A DNA stretch of 64,000 nt from positions 1-64,000 of the forward strand of contig SVGT01000007.1 of NCBI GenBank assembly GCA_015056175.1. The letters are read 5' to 3'. Below are positions 58,061-64,000 of the stretch, piece after piece. The DNA comes from Clostridiales bacterium (GTDB taxonomy: Bacteria > Bacillota > Clostridia > Christensenellales > Aristaeellaceae). Under the pieces are notes generated by a model. It had not been told where the DNA came from. It did no database searches and was given only the letters and a program-made list of their open reading frames with translations. The number at the start of each line of letters is the position of its first letter. Position 1 is the first letter of the stretch. Both the position numbers and the translations under genes were made by a program.

Positions 58061-59050
58061 TCAATACACGGTGTTGTTGGGGTCGATGTAGTCAGCCACG
58101 TTGGTGCGGTCCACGATGGAGGTGGGGATCACAACCACGGCTTCTTCCACGGTTTCGCCCTGGGCCAGCTTCACAGCCATGTCCACAGCGTCCTTCATCA
58201 TCAGGGGGCTGTACAGAGCGGAAGAGATCCAGATGTTCTCGTTTTCGGGCATCATCTTGAAGTAGGTCTGAGCGCCGCCGCCGCCGGTGATGGCCTTGAT
58301 GTCGGTACGGCCGGCTTCTTCGATGGCCTTCAGCACGCCGATGGAGGATTCGTCATCGATGGAGAACACGGCGTCGATCTGGGGGTTCTTGGTCAGAACG
58401 TCAGCAAAGACAGCCTGGCCGTCGGCAGCCGCGAAGGAAGGCAGCGCGTATTCCAGAATGGTCATGTCGGGAGCGATCTCAGCCATCTTTTCCTTGAAGC
58501 CCTTCATGCGCAGTTCGTTGACGGAACCGGAAGAAGGGTTGGGCAGAGCCACGACGGTACCGGTGGTGCCGATCTTTTCCACGATGTATTCGGCGCCCTT
58601 GGTGCCCATGCCTTCGTTGTCGCCGGTCACCTTGTAGATGCCGGTGCAAGCGATGTCGATGTCGAAGTTCACGAACTTGATGCCTTCATCGATGGCAGCC
58701 TGAACGGGCACTTCCATGCCTTCCCACTGGGGGAAAGCCACGATGGCGTCGGCGCCCCAGGTCTTCAGGTCGTCCAGCTGAGCGGTCATTTCTTCGGCGT
58801 TGTTGGAGGTGGCAACCTTGTATTCCACAGTGTCAGCCAGCTCGATGCAGCGCTGTTCGGCCTGATAAGCCACACCGGCAACCCAACCGTGGGTCACAGC
58901 GGGGGCCAGGATGCCGATCTTCAGCTTGGCAACGGGAGCTTCGGTGGGATCAGCGGGAGCTTCGGTGGGGTCGGCCTGCTTGGGAGCGGTGCACGCGGTC
59001 AGACCAACGCACAGAACCAGCGCCAGCAGAATGGCAAGCAGTTTCTTCAT
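58061..59050 (-). CDS. Sugar-binding lipoprotein of the ABC transporter (RbsB-like)
   Basis: The 329-residue protein has a lipoprotein signal (LLALVLCVGLTAC), a short repeated linker (ADPTEAP twice) and a type I periplasmic-binding fold (KIGILAPAVTHGWVAGVAYQAE, GADAIVAFPQWEG, VNFDIDIACTG, IDAVFSIDDES). It captures the sugar and delivers it to the permease. The ligand is unknown; the convergent rhamnose genes make rhamnose a fair guess. GAGG precedes ATG. Confidence 0.92.
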   Translation of the reverse strand: MKKLLAILLALVLCVGLTACTAPKQADPTEAPADPTEAPVAKLKIGILAPAVTHGWVAGVAYQAEQRCIELADTVEYKVATSNNAEEMTAQLDDLKTWGADAIVAFPQWEGMEVPVQAAIDEGIKFVNFDIDIACTGIYKVTGDNEGMGTKGAEYIVEKIGTTGTVVALPNPSSGSVNELRMKGFKEKMAEIAPDMTILEYALPSFAAADGQAVFADVLTKNPQIDAVFSIDDESSIGVLKAIEEAGRTDIKAITGGGGAQTYFKMMPENENIWISSALYSPLMMKDAVDMAVKLAQGETVEEAVVVIPTSIVDRTNVADYIDPNNTVY

Positions 59051-59149
59051 AGTAGAGTTTCCTCCGTTTCTTGATTCCCGGAACGTTACGATCCCGGGCA
59101 GCAGAGAGTGTCAAAAACGACTGTTTCTCCGCATTTATTACTTAATGAA

Positions 59150-59179
59150 ATAATAGCACAACCGCTTGGATATTGTCAA
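59150..59179 (-). promoter_or_regulatory. Promoter of the sugar ABC operon
   Basis: On the minus strand a perfect TTGACA, an 18-bp spacer and TATTAT. Confidence 0.75.
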
Positions 59180-59308
59180 TTGAAACGCGCATTCGTTTTG
59201 TGCCATAATCGCCCATATTTTTGTCATTTTATGCACTCTCTTTTCCCAATTCGTCCCGCATGCCCCTCCGTCTGTGTGCATTGTTCTTCTGCGTATTTTG
59301 GACATTTC

Positions 59309-59338
59309 TTGACACGGATGCAGGCTGTGTGGTACAAT
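59309..59338 (+). promoter_or_regulatory. Promoter of the ABC-2 exporter operon
   Basis: Perfect TTGACA (59309-59314), an 18-bp spacer and TACAAT (59333-59338), leaving a leader of about 200 bases. Confidence 0.8.
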
Positions 59339-59353
59339 AACCCACCATCCCTC

Positions 59354-59427
59354 TCACGGAAAGACCTCGAGCCCGTCCTCCTGCAGCGCCCAACGCAGGT
59401 GGCGGCGGCGCTTCGCAACTTCCGTGA
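59354..59427 (+). other. Structured leader RNA upstream of the ABC-2 exporter
   Basis: TCACGGAA (59354-59361) pairs perfectly with TTCCGTGA (59420-59427), enclosing about 58 bases with competing inner pairs (CCTGC / GCAGG, AGCGCC / GGCGCT). It starts about 10 bases after the predicted transcription start. I match it to no known riboswitch. No gene is seen in 59180-59546. Confidence 0.5.
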
Positions 59428-59546
59428 TCATCGTTAAAAAGTGGAGAATCCACCTGCTTTTGCGCGCCGTTTTCACGCAAAAGTGGGTATTTTGCGCCAT
59501 TTTCGGCACAAAACTCCGCGCTGTACCTCAAGAAAGGACATATCCC

Positions 59547-60509
59547 ATGTCTTACATTCAGGTATCGGCACTTCAAAAAACCTTCACCCTGCGCAAAAAG
59601 CGCCCCCACAGCTTCATACGGGACAAAGAAACGGTGCACGCGCTGACAGACGTGTCTTTTTCCATTGAAAAAGGCGAGCTGGTGGGCTACATCGGCCCCA
59701 ACGGCGCAGGCAAATCCACCACTGTCAAGATCCTTTCCGGCATCCTCACCCCGGACGGCGGCATGGCTACCGTAGGCGGCCGCATCCCCTGGAAGGAGCG
59801 CAAGGAGCACGTGCGCCACATCGGCGTGGTATTCGGCCAGCGCACCCAATTGTGGTGGGACGTAAGTCCCCTGGACAGCTACAGCCTGCTCAAGGATATC
59901 TACCGCATCCCGGAAAGCAGCTACAAAAACCGTCTGGAGGAGCTGACGGAGGCGCTGGATATTGCCGCCTTCATCCGTACGCCCCTGCGCCAGTTGAGCC
60001 TGGGCCAGCGGATGCGGGCAGAGCTTTGCGCATCGCTGCTGCACAGCCCGGAGCTTCTGTTCCTGGACGAACCCACCATCGGCCTTGACGCCGTGAGCAA
60101 ACTGAAGCTGCGGGAGTTTCTGCTGGCGGAAAACGCCCGCAACAAAACCACCATCCTGCTGACCACCCATGATATGGACGATATCCAGGAATTGTGCAGC
60201 CGCGTATGCGTGCTGGGACACGGAAAGCTTCTCTACGACGGAAAGCTGGATCAGCTTCTCAGCCGCTACGATACCAGCCGGACGCTCAGCGTGCGCTACG
60301 GCACGCCCGTAAAGCTTGGCAGCCTGCCTTTGGGCTGCAGCGTCCATGCAGATGACGGCGCATACCGCATCTCCTACGATCCGGCCCGCGTATCCATGCA
60401 ACAATTGCTTCCCATTCTGCAGGAAGCAGGCCCCATCCAGGAGATGAACGCCGGCCGGCAATCGGTGGATCACATGATCGCCCGGATGTATGAGGAAATG
60501 CAGCTATGA
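59547..60509 (+). CDS. ABC-2 type exporter ATPase (COG4586-like)
   Basis: The start at 59547 follows AAGAAAGGA; the track ORF adds 41 codons of leader. The 320-residue protein has Walker A GPNGAGKST, the signature LSLGQRMRAELC, Walker B LLFLDEPT, and FGQRTQLWWDVSPLDSY, characteristic of COG4586 ATPases. It drives the two membrane proteins encoded next. The cargo is unknown. Confidence 0.9.
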   Translation: MSYIQVSALQKTFTLRKKRPHSFIRDKETVHALTDVSFSIEKGELVGYIGPNGAGKSTTVKILSGILTPDGGMATVGGRIPWKERKEHVRHIGVVFGQRTQLWWDVSPLDSYSLLKDIYRIPESSYKNRLEELTEALDIAAFIRTPLRQLSLGQRMRAELCASLLHSPELLFLDEPTIGLDAVSKLKLREFLLAENARNKTTILLTTHDMDDIQELCSRVCVLGHGKLLYDGKLDQLLSRYDTSRTLSVRYGTPVKLGSLPLGCSVHADDGAYRISYDPARVSMQQLLPILQEAGPIQEMNAGRQSVDHMIARMYEEMQL

Positions 60510-61318
60510 AAAAGTTCATTTCCTTTCTGCGCCCGTATCTGAGCGTGTTCGTCATGCGCTTCCGCATCGAAACCCAGTACCGGGGCGCTGCGCTGGGCGG
60601 CATCATCACCCAGCTGTTCTTTGGTTTGATGCTGGTGGCGCTCTACAAAGCCCTGTACGAAAGCGCCCCGCAAAGCATCCCCCTTGCCCAGACGGTCACC
60701 TATGTGTGGCTGCAGCAAAGCTGCTTCCGCATGCTGCTTTCCACGGACACGGAGCTGATGCAGTCCGTACGCACCGGCGGCATCGGCTATGAAATGTGCC
60801 GTCCGCTGTCGCCCTACGGCTTCTATTACGCCCGCGCACTAGCCCAGAAGCTGGTGGGCAGCGCTCTTCGCGCAGGGCCCATGGTGCTGTGCGCCGCGCT
60901 GCTGCCTTCTCCCTGGGGCATTTCGGCGCCTGCGGGGCTGTGGCAGTTTATGATGTTCCTGGCGGCGCTGCTGCTTGGCCTTTTGTGCACCTGCGCGCTT
61001 TCCAACATCGCCATGGCCTTCACCATCCGCTCGCTGGACATGAGCGGTATCACCGGCATGCTGAATCTGCTGCTGGTCACCTTCAGCGGCAATCTCCTGC
61101 CGCTGACGCTGTTCCCGGATGCCTGGCAAAAGGCCATCAGGCTTACGCCCTATGCGCAATTGCTTGATGCACCCATCCGCATCTACACTGGGGAATACAC
61201 CTTCCCGCAATCTCTGGAAACGCTGCTTATTCAATTGTTTTGGACGCTGTGCCTTGGCCTTGTGGGCTATCTCATGTGGCAGAGCAACCAGAAAAAAATG
61301 ATCGTGCAGGGAGGTTAA
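60506..61318 (+). CDS. ABC-2 exporter permease, first subunit
   Basis: ATG overlaps the ATPase stop (ATGA). The 270-residue protein has about six helices and the ABC-2/COG4587-type start (FVMRFRIETQYRGAALGGIITQLFFGLML). It forms a heterodimer with the next gene's product. No substrate clue is visible. Confidence 0.85.
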   Translation: MKKFISFLRPYLSVFVMRFRIETQYRGAALGGIITQLFFGLMLVALYKALYESAPQSIPLAQTVTYVWLQQSCFRMLLSTDTELMQSVRTGGIGYEMCRPLSPYGFYYARALAQKLVGSALRAGPMVLCAALLPSPWGISAPAGLWQFMMFLAALLLGLLCTCALSNIAMAFTIRSLDMSGITGMLNLLLVTFSGNLLPLTLFPDAWQKAIRLTPYAQLLDAPIRIYTGEYTFPQSLETLLIQLFWTLCLGLVGYLMWQSNQKKMIVQGG

Positions 61319-61321
61319 GTG

Positions 61322-62119
61322 ATGGATACTGTCAAACTTTATCTCCGATCCATGAAAATGCTCATGCGCTGCCAGATGGAGTATCCCGTTTCCTTCCTAC
61401 TCAATACGCTTTCCCAGCTGGTCATGATGGGCGGCGAGTTGATGGCCGTTCTGCTGCTGGTGGATCGGTTTCAGCAGGTAGGCAGGTGGAGCGGCAGCCA
61501 TATCCTGTTCTTCTTCGGTCTGATGACCATCACCTTCTACCTGATGGAGTGCTTTGCAAGGGGGATCACCACCTTCGGCCCCATCGTTCAATCCGGTTCT
61601 CTGGATACCATGCTGCTGCGTCCCCGGGGCGTGCTGACGCAGGTATGCTGCCATGCCGTCGATCCCCGCCGTATCGGCTGCATTGCAATCGGTGCCGCCG
61701 CGCTGTTCGTAGGATCCCGGGAAAGCCAGGTGCTCTGGACGTGGAAAAAAGTCGTCGTGCTTCTTGAGAGCATGGCAGGCGGCTCCCTGCTGATCACAGC
61801 TCTCTTCCTCATCCAGGCCGTCACCTGTATGCACTCCATCAAATCCGTGGAAATGGTCAACGTGTTCACCTACGGCGGACGCAGCACATGCCAGTACCCC
61901 ATCGACATTTACCCGGGGCCGCTGAAAATCATGTTCACGGTGGTGGCGCCCTTTGCGCTGACCATGCATGTGCCGGCAGCGTACATCCTGGATATGCCCA
62001 TTCTTAATCTGCCCGCCTGGAGTGCATTCCTGACGCCTCTTTCCGGGCTCGTCTCCTTCCTGATTATGTACCGTGTATTTCAGCACGGTCTCAAGTACTA
62101 CCGTTCCACCGGGAGCTGA
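61322..62119 (+). CDS. ABC-2 exporter permease, second subunit
   Basis: ATG at 61322 lies 7 bases after GGGAGG; the GTG at 61319 is less likely. The 265-residue protein has about six helices and resembles COG3694-type permeases (MEYPVSFLLNTLSQLVMMGGELMAVLLL, ITTFGPIVQSGSLDTMLLRPRG). With the two upstream genes it makes a complete exporter. Confidence 0.85.
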   Translation: MDTVKLYLRSMKMLMRCQMEYPVSFLLNTLSQLVMMGGELMAVLLLVDRFQQVGRWSGSHILFFFGLMTITFYLMECFARGITTFGPIVQSGSLDTMLLRPRGVLTQVCCHAVDPRRIGCIAIGAAALFVGSRESQVLWTWKKVVVLLESMAGGSLLITALFLIQAVTCMHSIKSVEMVNVFTYGGRSTCQYPIDIYPGPLKIMFTVVAPFALTMHVPAAYILDMPILNLPAWSAFLTPLSGLVSFLIMYRVFQHGLKYYRSTGS

Positions 62120-62123
62120 TCAA

Positions 62124-62849
62124 ATGCCATCTGTCAAAACGCTGGCCATCGTGCTGCGCCATGCGGATTATCGGGAAAACGACCGCATGCTGACGCTGCT
62201 GTCCCCCACCCACGGCCGCATCGACGCGCTGTGCCGGGGCTGCAAGCGCCCCCAAAGCCCGCTGCTTGGCTGCAGCGAGTGGTTTGCCCTGGGCGAATAT
62301 GTATTGTTTTCCGGCAAAGGACGCATGACGGTATCCGCCTGCCAATTGCAGGACAGCTTCTATCCCCTCAGGGAGGATTACGAATTGCTGACCTGGGCCA
62401 CCTACATGCTGTCCGTGTGCGAAACGGCAGCGCAGCCCGGCGAACGGGCTGTGGAGCTGTTTACGCTGCTCAGCCGGTCGCTTTCCCGCATCGCCTACAA
62501 GGATATGGATCCCCGGGCGGTGACCAGCGCGTTTCTGCTGTTGTTCTCCGCTCACATGGGTTACCGTCCGCGGCTTGAGCACTGTATCCGCTGCGGCAAG
62601 CGTATTGAGCCGGAGCAGGCATACCTGATGGACGTGGAGGAAGGCGGCCTGTGCTGCAGGGAGTGCGCCGACAGCCTGAAGGGCGGCGTGCGCATCTACC
62701 CCAAGCAGATCCTCTGGATGCGGGACGTGCTGAAAAACGGCATCGAAAAAACAGCCTGCCCGCCGGAGGACGCGCCCTTCCTGCTGCTGCGGGAATATGT
62801 GGAAAACAGATTGGAAAGAAAAATCCCCGCCGGACGGGGACTAAGGTAA
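62124..62849 (+). CDS. recO: DNA repair protein RecO
   Basis: The start at 62124 follows GGGAGC and lies 4 bp after the permease stop. The 241-residue protein has the RecO OB-fold start (TLAIVLRHADYRENDRMLTLLSPTHGRIDALCRG) and the zinc-binding CIRCGK...CCREC cysteines. It loads RecA with RecF/RecR during repair. Its position at the end of an exporter operon appears incidental. Confidence 0.92.
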   Translation: MPSVKTLAIVLRHADYRENDRMLTLLSPTHGRIDALCRGCKRPQSPLLGCSEWFALGEYVLFSGKGRMTVSACQLQDSFYPLREDYELLTWATYMLSVCETAAQPGERAVELFTLLSRSLSRIAYKDMDPRAVTSAFLLLFSAHMGYRPRLEHCIRCGKRIEPEQAYLMDVEEGGLCCRECADSLKGGVRIYPKQILWMRDVLKNGIEKTACPPEDAPFLLLREYVENRLERKIPAGRGLR

Positions 62850-62850
62850 C

Positions 62851-62886
62851 AAAAAAAGTGACGGGATCTGATTCCGTCACTTTTCT
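62851..62886. terminator. Bidirectional terminator after recO
   Basis: AAGTGACGG / CCGTCACTT stem with an A run before and TTTTCTT after. Confidence 0.88.
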
Positions 62887-63374
62887 TATGTCAGGAAAGG
62901 GTCTGTCAGCACGTTTCTGCGTTTGGCCAGCACCTTGGCCTTGTACCCGCTGCGGGCGGTGTACACATAGGCGTTGTCCATCTGGCCGTTGGGGCGCATC
63001 ACCTTGTAACGGCGCAGGCGGTACTGCCTGGCGCTCTGCAATTGGGCAAGATCCAGCGCCAGCACCTGGCTCAGCGCATGCACCTTGCGGGCGTTCATGT
63101 AGCGATATCCGCCTACGGACAGTTCAAACACGCCGATGCACCCGGGCGGGATCATGCTGAAAAAGGAGATCCGGTCACGCTCGATGCGGATTTCGTCCAG
63201 ATCGTAGCGCTGCGCATAGAGGATCAGGTCGTAGAGCTCTGCGTACATGGCGCTTTCGCGCATACGCTTCATGGCCAGTTCCTGATGGGCACGGCGGACG
63301 CGTTCACCGATCAGAAGGGCCATGGATGCTATGAAACACAGCACCATCCCCGCGAACACAAATCCGTTCATCAT
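62886..63374 (-). CDS. Unrecognised single-pass membrane protein
   Basis: I use the ATG at 63374, behind CGAGG; the track start is 7 codons earlier. The 162-residue protein has one N-terminal helix (GFVFAGMVLCFIASMALLIG) and a basic cytoplasmic domain with many Arg/Tyr residues (LYDLILYAQRYDLDEIRIERDRISFF; QYRLRRYKVMRPNGQ). I recognise no family. It is a single-gene unit with its own promoter and the shared terminator, so it is likely a true gene. Confidence 0.65.
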   Translation of the reverse strand: MMNGFVFAGMVLCFIASMALLIGERVRRAHQELAMKRMRESAMYAELYDLILYAQRYDLDEIRIERDRISFFSMIPPGCIGVFELSVGGYRYMNARKVHALSQVLALDLAQLQSARQYRLRRYKVMRPNGQMDNAYVYTARSGYKAKVLAKRRNVLTDPFLT

Positions 63375-63421
63375 CCGTACCTCGTTTGCACACAAAAAAT
63401 CGGCAAAAGCCTACATATTGT

Positions 63422-63450
63422 ATATTAGCAGAAAGACGAACCAATTTCAA
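63422..63450 (-). promoter_or_regulatory. Promoter of the small membrane-protein gene
   Basis: On the minus strand TTGAAA, a 17-bp spacer and TAATAT. The region 63375-63623 otherwise holds no gene. Confidence 0.6.
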
Positions 63451-63582
63451 TACGCCAAAGAAAATGTGCGAAAAATGTAATATTATGTCCTGAAAAGGGT
63501 ATATTTTGTGGTTTTTGATCTGCACGATGCGGATATATGGGCTCTGCACCTCCCCAAATTTTACCCAAAGGAATGTAACAAA

Positions 63583-63620
63583 AAAAGATCCGCCTCCACA
63601 AGACGGATCTTTTGTTTTTT
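63583..63620 (-). terminator. Terminator of the PfkB kinase gene
   Basis: AAAAGATCCG / CGGATCTTTT stem followed on the minus strand by a long T run. Confidence 0.88.
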
Positions 63621-63623
63621 TCG

Positions 63624-64000
63624 TCAGATCAGGCCGTCCACTTCGTCCCGGAAGGGTACGGACAGCGCAGCGCCCGGCCGGCTGACCGCAATGGAGGCAG
63701 CCAGCGCCGCACGCTTCAAGGCAAGCTGCACGTCCATGCCCTCCAGCATGGCGCCCAGAAAATATCCGGTAAAGGTATCGCCCGCCGCCGTGGTATCCAC
63801 CGCCCTGACGGGGAAGGCCGCCTGGCTGATGCGCTCGCTGCCGTGGGCATATACAGCGCCTTTGTGTCCAAGCGTCAGCACGATGCGCATGTCCGGATAC
63901 TTCCCAATCAGCGAAGAGAGCATCTTGTCCGGCTCCGTTTCGCCCGTCAGATCCTCGCCCTCCACTTCGTTGAGCAGCAGCCAGCTCGCATGCTGATAGG
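63624..64000 (-). CDS. PfkB-family carbohydrate kinase (C-terminal part, cut by window edge)
   Basis: The frame stays open to the window end; residues before the track start read YQHASWLLLNEVEGEDLTGE, so the GTG used by the track is internal. The visible 125 residues include VLTLGHKGAVYAHG and the anion-hole/catalytic signature DTTAAGDTFTGYFLGA. Such kinases phosphorylate sugars such as ribose or fructose, or nucleosides. The N-terminal substrate-determining part lies outside the window. Confidence 0.9.
   Translation of the reverse strand, partial: YQHASWLLLNEVEGEDLTGETEPDKMLSSLIGKYPDMRIVLTLGHKGAVYAHGSERISQAAFPVRAVDTTAAGDTFTGYFLGAMLEGMDVQLALKRAALAASIAVSRPGAALSVPFRDEVDGLI

Overview
ORGANISM. 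The window is GC-rich bacterial DNA with a Gram-positive, spore-forming, low-oxygen character. The signs are an intact sporulation sigma-K gene, a class B sortase with a cell-wall sorting signal, SipW-type signal peptidase and TasA-like matrix proteins, ECF-type vitamin uptake, formate-tetrahydrofolate ligase, and strong AGGAGG ribosome-binding sites. Sulfatase, GH2 glycosidase, rhamnose and B12-scavenging genes suit a gut-associated member of the Clostridia. The genus cannot be fixed from this sequence alone.

LAYOUT. 1-8.5 kb: an XRE regulator with alpha-helical repeats, a URO-D-fold protein paired with a C_GCAxxG_C_C protein, tRNA-Thr(GGT), a compact Tat locus (Tat-exported flavoprotein divergent from tatB-tatA-tatC; tatA is too short for the ORF track), a second URO-D-like protein, and sortase B. 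8.6-15.9 kb: a cell-surface matrix/pilin locus. It holds four proteins with SipW-type signal peptides (two with beta-helix-like C-termini), a related secreted protein, an isopeptide pilin with a PPDTG sorting signal, and a SipW peptidase with a long Gln/Pro/Tyr repeat tail. 15.9-22.1 kb: a cobalamin riboswitch followed by a small DNA-binding-repeat protein, a lipoprotein, a membrane-anchored protein resembling intrinsic factor/transcobalamin, and a complete ECF transporter (T, fused A-A, S). 22.1-29.9 kb, minus strand: an unknown protein, endonuclease IV, sigma-K, a DUF4434 protein, LOG, malic enzyme, sulfatase and a third URO-D protein. 30-33.2 kb: a MATE exporter convergent with a GH2 glycosidase. 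33.5-46.8 kb: a ZTP-riboswitch-controlled purine operon (purE-C-F*-M-N-O-H-D-L-fhs). 46.8-51.1 kb: PhoP/PhoR-like two-component genes and a Na/Pi cotransporter with a candidate Pho box. 51.2-51.7 kb: an AT-rich GNAT gene. 51.9-59.2 kb: a DUF2284 protein, rhaA-rhaD-UDG-like, and a convergent sugar ABC transporter. 59.3-64 kb: an ABC-2 exporter with a structured leader, recO, an unknown membrane protein, and a PfkB kinase cut by the window edge.

HOW THE GENES WORK TOGETHER. The two most interesting systems sit side by side. One is a surface-fibre locus that combines SipW-dependent secretion with sortase-B anchoring. The other is a B12 uptake operon whose surface protein has the same two kinds of domain as animal intrinsic factor, apparently joined by a transmembrane hairpin so that both face outside. 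The purine operon couples a ZTP sensor (ZTP rises when 10-formyl-THF is short) to fhs, which makes that cofactor. It uses a PurO-type cyclohydrolase plus a free-standing AICAR transformylase, and a PurF homologue without the glutaminase cysteine. Calls rest on reading the translations and sequence; no database search was run.
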